Positions 35,118 through 43,474 of a stretch of DNA of 64,000 nt are shown here, in pieces. Position 1 is the first letter of the stretch. Each line of letters begins with the position of its first letter. The translations under genes were made by a program, and so were the position numbers. Under the pieces are notes generated by a model. It saw only the letters and a program-made list of their open reading frames with translations. It searched no databases and was not told the DNA's origin. Source of the stretch: Flavobacterium marginilacus (GTDB lineage: Bacteria; Bacteroidota; Bacteroidia; Flavobacteriales; Flavobacteriaceae); contig NZ_CP113975.1 in the NCBI RefSeq assembly GCF_026870155.1, positions 1,116,001 through 1,180,000 of the forward strand, written 5' to 3'.

Positions 35118-36074
35118 TTAAAAATTCACCTCAGTCGATACTTTATAACGCTCTTCATTGTTTTTGGTTCTCAAAATAATTTCTCCAAGAAAACCTGCCA
35201 AAAACAATTGAGTTCCCAAAATCATTGTTGTCAATGCGATGTAAAACCAAGGATTATTAGTTACCAGGCTGTAGCGCATTCCCATATACATATGATACAG
35301 TTTTGAAACTCCAATATATCCAGCTGAGAAAAAACCAAATATAAACATGAATGATCCTATCGCGCCAAATAAATGCATCGGTCTTTTTCCAAATCTGGAA
35401 AGAAACCAAATCGTTATTAAGTCCAAGAAACCATTGATGAAACGCTCCATTCCAAATTTGGTTTCACCATATTTTCTTGCCTGATGCTGTACCACTTTTT
35501 CACCGATTTTTCCAAAACCTGCATTTTTGGCCAAAACAGGAATATATCGGTGCATTTCGCCTGATACTTCAATGTTTTTTACCACTACATTTTTGTAGGC
35601 TTTCAGTCCGCAGTTAAAATCATTCAGTTCAACTCCAGATGTTTTTCGGGCAGCCCAGTTAAATAATTTTGAAGGGATATTTTTGGCGACAACTGAATCG
35701 TAGCGTTTCTTTTTCCAGCCTGAAACCAGGTCGTATTTTTCTTTGGTAATCATTTCATATAACTCAGGAATCTCGTCTGGGCTGTCCTGCAGATCAGCAT
35801 CCATAGTGATGATCACATCGCCTTTTGCCTTAGCAAAACCGGCGTGCAGAGCTTGTGATTTCCCAAAATTTTTCATGAATTGAATCCCTTTTACATTAGG
35901 ATTCTCAGCAGCAAATCCCGAAATAATATTCCAGGATTCATCTGTACTTCCGTCATCCAGAAAAATGATTTCATAACTATAATTGTTAGATTTCATTACC
36001 GAAATAATCCAAGTGTACAATTCTTGTAAGGATTCCTCTTCGTTTAGAAGGGGTATGAGTATGGATAAATTCAT
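35118..36074 (-). CDS. Family 2 glycosyltransferase (DPM1/ArnC/GtrB-like)
   Basis: A 318-residue GT2 enzyme. The GT-A domain has NLSILIPLLNEEESL, FLDDGSTDES (metal/nucleotide) and TMDADLQDSPDE (DXD). The acceptor motif QHQARKYGETKFG resembles QHxxRxxGxSK. Two C-terminal membrane helices (LFGAIGSFMFIFGFFSAGYI, WFYIALTTMILGTQLFLAGF) follow. Members make polyprenyl-phosphate sugars for envelope glycans; the sugar is unknown. The DUF4199 gene ends 4 nt upstream, so the two form an operon. Confidence 0.93.
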   Translation of the reverse strand: MNLSILIPLLNEEESLQELYTWIISVMKSNNYSYEIIFLDDGSTDESWNIISGFAAENPNVKGIQFMKNFGKSQALHAGFAKAKGDVIITMDADLQDSPDEIPELYEMITKEKYDLVSGWKKKRYDSVVAKNIPSKLFNWAARKTSGVELNDFNCGLKAYKNVVVKNIEVSGEMHRYIPVLAKNAGFGKIGEKVVQHQARKYGETKFGMERFINGFLDLITIWFLSRFGKRPMHLFGAIGSFMFIFGFFSAGYIGVSKLYHMYMGMRYSLVTNNPWFYIALTTMILGTQLFLAGFLGEIILRTKNNEERYKVSTEVNF

Positions 36075-36078
36075 TAAT

Positions 36079-36621
36079 TTAGAAGCTTTGTGTTTTTTCG
36101 TTTTTTATTACTACACCAACAATTAGAGAATAAAGCAAACCAAAGAAAGAATACATGACTAATGTTACTGGTAAAACAATTAGGGGATTCATGAATTTTT
36201 TAACCATTGAAAGTCCCATTTCAAGCTGTTCACTTGACATGTTTGGGTCTTTTGCAAGCATACCTTCTTTTGTGATAGATATCATTTCATCAATAAATTC
36301 AGGGAAAATGTAATTAAAAATAATATTAAAAACGGCGTACACAAGTGCAGCAATAAAAGTTATAGATACTCCTGTTTTAAGACTTTCACTAAGTGTTATA
36401 AAACCGTTGTTGATGTTTTTTTTATAATTTGTACAGCCTAGGTATATGAACAAAAGAGGCAGTAAAATGTAATTAGATATATTTACAATTGTTCCAACAC
36501 TAGTGTTAACTAATGATTTCATCCCAACTAAGTACATAATTACGAATTCTAAAACCATTATGACGCCGAATAAAACACCATACAAAACACCAGATTTGGC
36601 TGGCGATACATTATTTTCCAT
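36079..36621 (-). CDS. DUF4199 membrane protein
   Basis: A 180-residue protein with four hydrophobic helices (GVLYGVLFGVIMVLEFVIMY, YILLPLLFIYLG, VSITFIAALVYAVFNIIF, PLIVLPVTLVMYSFFGLLYS) and the DUF4199 layout, with ITKEGM between helices 3 and 4. The family is common in Bacteroidota and has no known role. It precedes the GT2 gene by 4 nt, which suggests joint function at the inner membrane. Confidence 0.87.
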   Translation of the reverse strand: MENNVSPAKSGVLYGVLFGVIMVLEFVIMYLVGMKSLVNTSVGTIVNISNYILLPLLFIYLGCTNYKKNINNGFITLSESLKTGVSITFIAALVYAVFNIIFNYIFPEFIDEMISITKEGMLAKDPNMSSEQLEMGLSMVKKFMNPLIVLPVTLVMYSFFGLLYSLIVGVVIKNEKTQSF

Positions 36622-36720
36622 AGAGACTGTTTTAATTAATCCACAAATATAACAATTCCCAATATAATGGGCATGTATAAAATGATTTTTACGGTCATAT
36701 AAAAAAAGTTAGACAAAGGT

Positions 36721-36749
36721 TTGTATATTAAAAAATAAATGTAAATTTG
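36721..36749 (+). promoter_or_regulatory. Promoter of rpmE2
   Basis: TTG (36721-36723) and TAAATTTG (36742-36749) are 18 nt apart. The box lies about 115 nt before the ATG at 36865, leaving a long leader that could carry control signals. Confidence 0.7.
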
Positions 36750-36864
36750 CAAACTCAAAATAATATTGTAAAAAACAAAAAGTTATGATGTGTTTATACC
36801 TTTTCTGTTAGAAGAAAAGCTTCAAGACAAATTATAGCCAAACAAATAAAAAAAAAGATTCAAG

Positions 36865-37116
36865 ATGAAAAAAGGTGTACACCCAGAAAATTACAGATTA
36901 GTTGCTTTTAAAGACATGTCAAACGACGATGTTTTTATTACTAAATCTACTGCTGAGACAAGAGAAACTATTATTCATGAAGGTGTTGAATATCCAGTTG
37001 TAAAAATGGAGATTTCTAGAACTTCTCACCCTTTTTACACAGGTAAATCTAAACTTATCGATACTGCAGGACGTATTGATAAATTCAAAACTAAATACGC
37101 TAAACACGCTAAATAA
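36865..37116 (+). CDS. rpmE2: 50S ribosomal protein L31, type B
   Basis: An 83-residue L31 of the B type. [20 protein letters not shown] and [20 protein letters not shown] are the family blocks, and the zinc-binding cysteines of type A L31 are absent. It is part of the large-subunit central protuberance, bridging to the small subunit. It has its own promoter with a ~110-nt leader and a terminator. Confidence 0.97.
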   Translation: MKKGVHPENYRLVAFKDMSNDDVFITKSTAETRETIIHEGVEYPVVKMEISRTSHPFYTGKSKLIDTAGRIDKFKTKYAKHAK

Positions 37117-37141
37117 TTTCAGCTGTTTTCAAATAAATCAG

Positions 37142-37170
37142 AAGCCTCGCAATTTGCGGGGCTTTTTTTA
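37142..37170 (+). terminator. Terminator of rpmE2
   Basis: AAGCCTCGCA pairs with TGCGGGGCTT (one G-T) around AT and is followed by seven T. Confidence 0.85.
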
Positions 37171-37285
37171 TGAAAATCACTCTCCTTTCTTTTACCGCGG
37201 GATAGCAGGACTAAGTAAAAATTAAAAATAATTGTAACTTTGTACTGATAACCAAATCACATTTTAACAATTTACAATCTAATTT

Positions 37286-38458
37286 ATGAACTATATACTT
37301 TTTGACGGCCCTGCTCGAAATGCTTTGTTGCCCTTTACTTTTACACGCCCTGTCGCCGATATTTTGGTTGGTATTATGACAATCCGTCAAAAATGGGAAG
37401 CATATTTAAGAACTACAACTACAACGGTTACAGAGGAATATTTGTCAGAGAAGTTCCCAATGGTTGAGCTGGAGGAAAATGTAATGATTAATGCTTCTTT
37501 TCTGCCCAATACTATTTTAGCAGAAATGGTTAGTAATCTTGGACCTAATCAGGCCATTTTCAAAGGGGATGATGTTATTGCTTTTTATGCAGACGATCAG
37601 CAGGAAGTAGATTTTGATACTTATGAGATTCTGGAATATAATGAAGACTGCATAACTATTGAGAATACTTGGGAGATTTTTTCTAAAAATGATTTGGCTA
37701 TCCGTGAAGATTTTGAGTTTTTGACAGAAGACAGGAAATCTCAGCCCATTCCTTCAAGCGTAAACGCTATTGCACCTGAAAATATTTTCATAGAAGAGGG
37801 AGCTAAATTGGAATTTGTAACCTTGAATGCTTCGACTGGTCCTATATATATAGGTAAGAATACTGAAATTATGGAAGGTACTATCATTCGCGGGCCATTC
37901 GCTTTATGTGAAAACGCTCAGGTAAAAATGGGAGCCAAAGTATACGGAGCTACTACAGTCGGTCCTTATTCCCGAATTGGAGGCGAGGTAAAAAATGCTG
38001 TTCTTTTTGCTTATTCTAATAAAGGGCATGATGGTTTTCTTGGGGATTCTGTGCTGGGAGAATGGTGTAATATCGGGGCAGACAGTAATAATTCTAATTT
38101 GAAAAACAACTATGAAGAAGTGAAGTTGTGGAGCTATGAAACCGAAAGTTTTGCTAAAACAGGTCTTCAGTTCTGCGGATTGATGATGGGGGATCACAGT
38201 AAATGCGGTATCAATACAATGTTCAATACAGGAACCGTGGTAGGGGTGAGCGCTAATATTTTTGGAAGCGGTTTTCCACGCAATTTTGTTCCAAGTTTTT
38301 CTTGGGGCGGTGCAGCGGGATTTACTACTTATGTTACCAAAAAAGCTTTTGAAACCGCAAGATTAGTAATGAGCCGTAGAAATGTGGGTTTTGATGAAAA
38401 AGAAGCTGCAATCTTAGAACATATTTTTGAAGAGTCAAAAAAATGGAGGAAAGAATAA
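37286..38458 (+). CDS. GlmU-family sugar nucleotidyltransferase/acyltransferase-like protein
   Basis: A 390-residue protein of the Bacteroidota GlmU-like family. The N-terminal half starts MNYILFDGPARNALLPFTFTR, a degenerate nucleotidyltransferase fold. The second half has left-handed beta-helix hexapeptides (IYIGKNTEIMEGTIIRGPFA, AKVYGATTVGPYSRIGG) ending in a GDHSKCGINTMFNTGTVVG segment. It presumably acts on sugar nucleotides for envelope glycans, but the classic pyrophosphorylase signature is not obvious, so the reaction is not certain. A -7 match TAACTTTG lies at 37235-37242. Confidence 0.87.
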   Translation: MNYILFDGPARNALLPFTFTRPVADILVGIMTIRQKWEAYLRTTTTTVTEEYLSEKFPMVELEENVMINASFLPNTILAEMVSNLGPNQAIFKGDDVIAFYADDQQEVDFDTYEILEYNEDCITIENTWEIFSKNDLAIREDFEFLTEDRKSQPIPSSVNAIAPENIFIEEGAKLEFVTLNASTGPIYIGKNTEIMEGTIIRGPFALCENAQVKMGAKVYGATTVGPYSRIGGEVKNAVLFAYSNKGHDGFLGDSVLGEWCNIGADSNNSNLKNNYEEVKLWSYETESFAKTGLQFCGLMMGDHSKCGINTMFNTGTVVGVSANIFGSGFPRNFVPSFSWGGAAGFTTYVTKKAFETARLVMSRRNVGFDEKEAAILEHIFEESKKWRKE

Positions 38459-38498
38459 TGTGTCAATGAGATAGTCAGTTAATTAGATAATTGAAATA

Positions 38499-38535
38499 TT
38501 GCTCCGCAAAGTTAAGCTTTGCGGAGTTTTTTTGT
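38499..38535 (+). terminator. Terminator of the GlmU-like gene
   Basis: CTCCGCAAAG pairs exactly with CTTTGCGGAG around TTAAG and is followed by seven T. Confidence 0.88.
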
Positions 38536-38579
38536 TTAAAAAGCTTTTTGTTCTTAGGGAGAATTATCTAATTATCTAA

Positions 38580-38610
38580 TTGCCAAATTCTCTAATTAAA
38601 TCTATCTTTG
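38580..38610 (+). promoter_or_regulatory. Promoter of the ABC-F gene
   Basis: TTG (38580-38582) and TATCTTTG (38603-38610) are 20 nt apart, 63 nt before the ATG at 38674. Simple repeats of ATTATCTAATT flank the -33 region. Confidence 0.65.
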
Positions 38611-38673
38611 CACCTTCAAAAAAATGGGTAATCAAATAAACGATTAACCGATTAAACGAATTCACAGAAAATA

Positions 38674-40308
38674 ATGATTACAATTAACGATATTTCGGTT
38701 CAATTTGGAGGAACGACACTTTTTAGTGATGTTTCTTTTGCAATAAATGAAAATGACAAGATTGCTCTTATGGGTAAGAATGGTGCTGGTAAATCAACAC
38801 TTTTGAAAATTATTGCTGGGGAAGGAAAACCATCTACGGGAAGCGTTTCTGTTCCGAAAGAAGCTGTTGTTGCTTATCTGCCTCAGCATTTATTGACTAA
38901 AGATGGGGCTACAGTGATGGAGGAAGCGTCAAAAGCGTTTGGCGAAATCTTTAAAATGAAAGCTGAAATCGATGAAATCAATGAACAATTGACTGTTCGT
39001 ACTGATTATGAAAGTGATGCGTACATGAAATTAATCGAAAGAGTTTCGGACTTAAGCGAGAAATTTTATGCAATTGAAGAAGTAAATTATGAAGCTGAAG
39101 TAGAGAAAATTTTAATAGGGCTTGGTTTTGAAAGAGAAGATTTTACACGTCAGACTTCTGAATTTTCAGGAGGCTGGAGAATGAGAATCGAATTGGCTAA
39201 AATTCTTTTGAAAAAACCAGATTTAATTTTACTGGATGAGCCTACAAACCACATGGATATCGAGAGTATTCAATGGCTGGAGGATTTCCTGATTAATTCT
39301 GCGAAAGCGGTTGTGGTAATTTCACACGACAGGGCTTTTGTCGATAATATTACCAATCGTACTATTGAAGTGACAATGGGACGTATTTATGATTATAAAG
39401 CAAAATATACTCATTATTTAGAGTTAAGAAAAGACCGTCGTATTCACCAGCAGAAAGCGTATGATGAGCAGCAGAAAATGATTGCTGATAACAGAGCTTT
39501 TATTGACAGATTTAAGGGTACATTTTCTAAAACAGATGCCGTTCAATCACGTGTAAAAATGCTGGAAAAATTAGTTATTGTTCAGGTTGATGAGGTTGAT
39601 ACTTCAGCTTTACGGTTGAAATTCCCGCCCGCAGCACGTTCTGGACAATATCCTGTTATTGTAAAAGAAATGTCGAAATCGTATGGCGATCATGTGGTTT
39701 TCAAAGATGCCAACATTGTAATTGAAAGAGGCCAGAAGGTGGCTTTTGTTGGTAAAAACGGAGAAGGAAAATCAACAATGATCAAAGCTATCATGAAGGA
39801 ATTTGCTCCTGACAGCGGTTCTGTAGAAATTGGTCATAACTCTCAAATAGGCTATTTTGCACAAAATCAAGCGGCTTTATTGGATGAAAACGCTACTATT
39901 TTTGAGACTATAGATGATATTGCTGTTGGGGATGTTAGAACACAGATAAAAAACATCCTTGGAGCTTTCATGTTCCATGGAGATGATATAACTAAGAAAG
40001 TTAAGGTGCTTTCAGGAGGAGAAAAAACACGTTTGGCAATGATTAAATTATTGCTTGAGCCAGTGAATCTGCTGATTCTCGATGAGCCTTCGAATCACCT
40101 GGATATGAAAACTAAAGATATTATTAAGGATGCCTTGCGTGATTTTGACGGAACTTTGATTTTAGTTTCTCATGATCGTGATTTCCTTGATGGACTGGCT
40201 ACAAAAGTTTTTGAATTTGGAAACAAACGTGTTGTAGAACATTTCGAAGATATTACTGGTTTCTTGGCGCACAAGAAAATGGACAGCATGAAAGAAATTG
40301 AAAAATAA
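38674..40308 (+). CDS. ABC-F family ATPase (ribosome-associated, YbiT/Uup-like)
   Basis: A 544-residue protein with two fused ABC ATPase domains and no membrane segments. Domain 1 has GKNGAGKST, FSGGWRMRIELAK and LLDEPTNHMD; domain 2 has GKNGEGKST, LSGGEKTRLAMIK and LILDEPSNHLD. The linker between (RIHQQKAYDEQQKMIADNRA) is the P-site tRNA interaction motif region of ABC-F proteins. These act on the ribosome as translation factors, and some protect against antibiotics. The linker is of housekeeping size, so a translation-factor role is more likely than resistance. Confidence 0.94.
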   Translation: MITINDISVQFGGTTLFSDVSFAINENDKIALMGKNGAGKSTLLKIIAGEGKPSTGSVSVPKEAVVAYLPQHLLTKDGATVMEEASKAFGEIFKMKAEIDEINEQLTVRTDYESDAYMKLIERVSDLSEKFYAIEEVNYEAEVEKILIGLGFEREDFTRQTSEFSGGWRMRIELAKILLKKPDLILLDEPTNHMDIESIQWLEDFLINSAKAVVVISHDRAFVDNITNRTIEVTMGRIYDYKAKYTHYLELRKDRRIHQQKAYDEQQKMIADNRAFIDRFKGTFSKTDAVQSRVKMLEKLVIVQVDEVDTSALRLKFPPAARSGQYPVIVKEMSKSYGDHVVFKDANIVIERGQKVAFVGKNGEGKSTMIKAIMKEFAPDSGSVEIGHNSQIGYFAQNQAALLDENATIFETIDDIAVGDVRTQIKNILGAFMFHGDDITKKVKVLSGGEKTRLAMIKLLLEPVNLLILDEPSNHLDMKTKDIIKDALRDFDGTLILVSHDRDFLDGLATKVFEFGNKRVVEHFEDITGFLAHKKMDSMKEIEK

Positions 40309-40326
40309 ATTTTAGGTTAAAAAATG

Positions 40327-40362
40327 AAAGAGGCTGTTTTTTGTAAACAGTCTCTTTTTTTA
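40327..40362. terminator. Bidirectional terminator between ABC-F and GNAT genes
   Basis: AAGAGGCTGTTT pairs with AAACAGTCTCTT (one G-T) around TTTGT and is followed by T residues, serving the convergent genes. Confidence 0.75.
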
Positions 40363-40662
40363 TATGCGTATTCCAGGAGGAAGCAGCTCTTTGTAAATTG
40401 GATTTTTTTTAAAGAAAGCGACAATTTTTGGATGAATTGGAACAACTTTTAGCTTTTTCTCAATGGCAGATTCCATTATGTTTTTTAGAAAGTGAGAAAT
40501 AAATTCTTCATCATTATGGTTTTCCGGAGTATTAATTTTGGTTAAAAATATTTTTTTCTCCTGAAAAGAATATTCTACGGCTATTATGCCGGTTTTTGTT
40601 TTTGTTTCAAATTGTCGGGCAAAAGTATTGTCTTTAATTTCTATTTTTGTAAGAGCTTCCAT
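40360..40662 (-). CDS. Small GNAT-fold acetyltransferase-like protein (YjdJ type)
   Basis: A 100-residue protein resembling the short GCN5-related N-acetyltransferase family PF14542. It has NTFARQFETKTKTGIIAVEY, IFLTKINTPENHNDEEFISH (the V/T..P..H acyl-binding turn) and a C-terminal VVPIHPKIVAFFKKNPIY helix. These short forms keep only the acetyl-CoA core; no substrate is known. Confidence 0.85.
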   Translation of the reverse strand: MEALTKIEIKDNTFARQFETKTKTGIIAVEYSFQEKKIFLTKINTPENHNDEEFISHFLKNIMESAIEKKLKVVPIHPKIVAFFKKNPIYKELLPPGIRI

Positions 40663-40933
40663 GTTTTTTTAATTGATGCAAAAGCAGTTCGTATTTTTGA
40701 GATATTTTATTTGTATTTGGTACATCTTTTGAGTTAAATAGTGCTTTCTAAATGATGTTTGCTGCGATGCTGTGCTGATTTATACAGTTGCGAACAAAAT
40801 TGGTGCAAAGGTAATGATTTGATATACAGTAAAAAAGGTTTTTGGTGACAACTTGCTAGTGTGCTGTTGGATGTGCTTTGCTTTGTGGGAAAAACAGGAG
40901 AAATTTAAAAGTTATTGAATTATTTTTTTAAGT

Positions 40934-41593
40934 ATGAGTAAAGTTCCAGTTTATTTTATGCCGGGTTTAGCAGCCAGTACTGCTATTTTTGAAAGGATAA
41001 AGCTTCCTGAGTTAGAATTTGAGATGTTTTTTCTGGAATGGGAAATTCCATTAGAGCGGGAAACTTTGCAGGATTATGCCAAGAGAATGACAGAGAAGAT
41101 AAAACATGAAAATCCAGTTTTGATAGGAGTTTCTTTTGGAGGTATTTTGGTTCAGGAAATGGCTCGTTTTATTCCGGTGCGGAAAGTTGTAATTATTTCG
41201 AGTGTAAAAAGCAATCTTGAATTTCCTAAAAGAATGGTTTTGGCCAAAAGTACAAAGGCTTATAAACTGATTCCTTTGAATCTGGTTCAAAATATTGATA
41301 GTCTTACTAAATTTTCATTTGGAAAAAAAGTAAATGAAAGACTCAAATTATATGAAAAGTTTCTGTCAGTAAGGGATAAGCGGTATCTGGACTGGGCAAT
41401 CGAGCAGGTGATTTTATGGGAGAGGACAGAATGTAATCCTGATGTGGTTCATATTCATGGAGATGCCGATACTGTTTTTCCGATTAAAAATATTAAAGGC
41501 TGTACAGTGGTAAAAGGCGGGACGCATGCTATGATTATTGCTAAATACAGATGGCTTAATGCAAATCTGCCCCGGATTATTTTAGGGCGGTGA
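40934..41593 (+). CDS. Alpha/beta hydrolase
   Basis: A 219-residue alpha/beta-hydrolase with PVYFMPGLAASTAIFE (oxyanion strand), nucleophile S67 in GVSFGGILVQE, the acid in HGDADTVFP and the His in GGTHAMI. It is cytoplasmic, with no signal peptide. The substrate is unknown; esterases and thioesterases have this layout. Confidence 0.87.
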   Translation: MSKVPVYFMPGLAASTAIFERIKLPELEFEMFFLEWEIPLERETLQDYAKRMTEKIKHENPVLIGVSFGGILVQEMARFIPVRKVVIISSVKSNLEFPKRMVLAKSTKAYKLIPLNLVQNIDSLTKFSFGKKVNERLKLYEKFLSVRDKRYLDWAIEQVILWERTECNPDVVHIHGDADTVFPIKNIKGCTVVKGGTHAMIIAKYRWLNANLPRIILGR

Positions 41594-41622
41594 GATATAA
41601 TATAGGTTTTAAATACATATTA

Positions 41623-42318
41623 TTAATTTGTCGTAAAGCTTTTGTTTTTAGGTGCTGACTTAACAAGGTTTTCGTTAATGTCTTTGCTGAAGTAATTATA
41701 GCTGGTAATAATCGCTTCTTTTATAGGTGTTTTTAATTTGATTATATTTTCAAAATGTTTAATGTTGACTACGTTTTTATTCTCATCAATAAATATTGAG
41801 GTGGGAAAACCTAAAGTATGTTTAACTGTAGAGATTATATGTGAATCTCTGGCGTAATATTCATTTGCATAACATACTTTTATATAGTCATTAAATTTAT
41901 TGGCAATATTTTTTATATCATTTTTTTTGTCCCAAAAAACGACAATGAACTGCAGGTCTCTGCGGTGTTCTTTTGCTAGGATGTTTAGGGCTGGAATTTC
42001 ACCTTTTGGGATTACACACCATGATGCGTATGTAATGATGAATATAGGTTTACTGATTCTATTGATTTTTACGTTTTTTTCTTTGTAAACTTTAAGATTA
42101 AAATCATCAAATTTTGTTCCGATTAGTTTTGTTTTTACTAATGAATCAAAAAGTTTTTTGCCTTCCGCTATATCGTTGCTTTCGTATGCTTTGTTTGAAG
42201 CCTTTTTATAAGGATTGATGTTCTCTTTTATAGCGTCAGTGAAATACACAATTGTATCTTGACTGTATGAGAAATGCAGGCTGAAAAAAAACAGTAAAGT
42301 AAGTAAAGTCTTGTACAT
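41623..42318 (-). CDS. Exported thioredoxin-like protein lacking the second active-site Cys
   Basis: A 231-residue protein with the signal peptide MYKTLLTLLFFFSLHFSYSQ. The TlpA-like fold shows FIITYASWCVIPKGEIPAL and the cis-proline loop GFPTSIFIDENKN. The usual CxxC is C101-V-I-P104, so the resolving cysteine is missing and normal disulphide exchange is not expected. It may be a monothiol or chaperone-like variant. It stands alone in the gap before the TPR gene. Confidence 0.83.
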   Translation of the reverse strand: MYKTLLTLLFFFSLHFSYSQDTIVYFTDAIKENINPYKKASNKAYESNDIAEGKKLFDSLVKTKLIGTKFDDFNLKVYKEKNVKINRISKPIFIITYASWCVIPKGEIPALNILAKEHRRDLQFIVVFWDKKNDIKNIANKFNDYIKVCYANEYYARDSHIISTVKHTLGFPTSIFIDENKNVVNIKHFENIIKLKTPIKEAIITSYNYFSKDINENLVKSAPKNKSFTTN

Positions 42319-42428
42319 AAAATATTAGTATATAGGGCTTTGGCAAAAATAAAAATGTTCATAACATTTTGATAACTTAGTCGACTAACGGTAAATAAAT
42401 CCGTTTATATAGCTTAAAGGTATAAAAA

Positions 42429-42463
42429 AAAGCGTTCTAATAGATTTTAGAACGCTTTTTTGT
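42429..42463 (-). terminator. Terminator of the TPR gene
   Basis: AAGCGTTCTAA pairs with TTAGAACGCTT, with T runs on both strands. It lies 18 nt past the TPR gene stop. Confidence 0.82.
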
Positions 42464-42480
42464 AAATAAAATTGCAGAAG

Positions 42481-42996
42481 TTATATTTTTTTCATCTGCT
42501 CTTTCATCATTGCAATCTGCTCTTTAAGCATGTTTTGTTTGTCCAGCTTTTTTGCTTCATTTAATAGAGCGGTAGCTTCAAGTTTTCTTCTGCGGGACAT
42601 TGCAACGCCGGCAAGGTTTAATTTAGCAACTGCTAAATCCATATCCATAGATAAACCAAGTTCGATTGCTTTTTTGAAATGTTTTTCAGCTTGATTGATG
42701 TTAGTCTGAGAAAGCATAATTCCATGTAAATAGTTGAAATATCCCTGCTGTTTTCTGACTAAGGCAGTTTCTGGATTTTTGATGTAGGCTAACCATTTTT
42801 TTGCTCCTTCAAAGTCTTGTTTTCTTAGTTTTAAGAACGCAAGCAGTATAAATTCGTTTTTAAAGTAAAGAAAAATTGGAATTGCAGTCAATAATATAAG
42901 GAAGATTCCGTTTCCAACAGAGTCATCGATAATTTCGTAAACACCAGCGGCTACAAGAAGTCCGGCTAGTATAAGTTTTATAATTTTATTAAACAT
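42481..42996 (-). CDS. TPR-repeat membrane protein
   Basis: A 171-residue protein with two N-terminal membrane helices (IKLILAGLLVAAGVYEII, IFLILLTAIPIFLYFK), then about three tetratricopeptide-like helices (GYFNYLHGIMLSQTNINQAE, AVAKLNLAGVAMSRRRKLEA, ALLNEAKKLDKQ). TPRs mediate protein contacts; the partner is unknown. The minus-strand -7 match TATATTTG (43019-43026) drives it and is divergent from rpmH. Confidence 0.82.
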   Translation of the reverse strand: MFNKIIKLILAGLLVAAGVYEIIDDSVGNGIFLILLTAIPIFLYFKNEFILLAFLKLRKQDFEGAKKWLAYIKNPETALVRKQQGYFNYLHGIMLSQTNINQAEKHFKKAIELGLSMDMDLAVAKLNLAGVAMSRRRKLEATALLNEAKKLDKQNMLKEQIAMMKEQMKKI

Positions 42997-43018
42997 AATT
43001 GATGTATATTTGTGTCTG

Positions 43019-43026
43019 CAAATATA
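43019..43026 (-). promoter_or_regulatory. -7 box of the TPR gene
   Basis: TATATTTG on the minus strand, 22 nt before the ATG. The divergent rpmH promoter is 57 bp away. Confidence 0.5.
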
Positions 43027-43060
43027 GTAAAAGGATTTAAAAATATTTTTTAAAAACTAC

Positions 43061-43090
43061 TTGCCAGAAAAAAAAGTCTTTGTATATTTG
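43061..43090 (+). promoter_or_regulatory. Promoter of rpmH
   Basis: TTG (43061-43063) and TATATTTG (43083-43090) are 19 nt apart, an ideal Bacteroidota promoter 71 nt before the ATG. Confidence 0.78.
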
Positions 43091-43161
43091 CACTCGGTTT
43101 TGAAATAAGCAAAACTGAAAAATAAACTGATACTATAATTAAGATTTAAATATACAAAGCA

Positions 43162-43323
43162 ATGAGCAAAAGAACGTTTCAACCATCGAAAAGAAAAAGA
43201 AGAAATAAACACGGATTTATGGATAGAATGGCTTCAGCTAATGGAAGAAAAGTTCTAGCGCGCAGAAGAGCTAAAGGAAGACATAAATTGACTGTTTCTA
43301 GTGAACCTAGACACAAAAAATAA
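43162..43323 (+). CDS. rpmH: 50S ribosomal protein L34
   Basis: A 53-residue basic protein, [18 protein letters not shown] then [19 protein letters not shown], the universal L34 sequence, ending ..SSEPRHKK. It is a large-subunit protein. The gene is not next to rnpA/dnaA, unlike in many bacteria; carB follows here. Confidence 0.98.
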
Positions 43324-43341
43324 TGTTTGAATAAACATCTA

Positions 43342-43376
43342 TAAGGCGTTACTTTTTTTAGTATCGCCTTTTTTTA
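43342..43376 (+). terminator. Terminator of rpmH
   Basis: AAGGCG..TTACT pairs with AGTA..TCGCCTT around a T-rich loop and is followed by a T run, about 20 nt after the stop. Confidence 0.75.
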
Positions 43377-43474
43377 TACCCAAGCGGTACTGCTGTATAA
43401 AAGTTTGATATTTGATTTTTCCTAACAAATTTCAAGCTGTAAGTGATAAAAATATAACTCCAATAATAAGAAAA

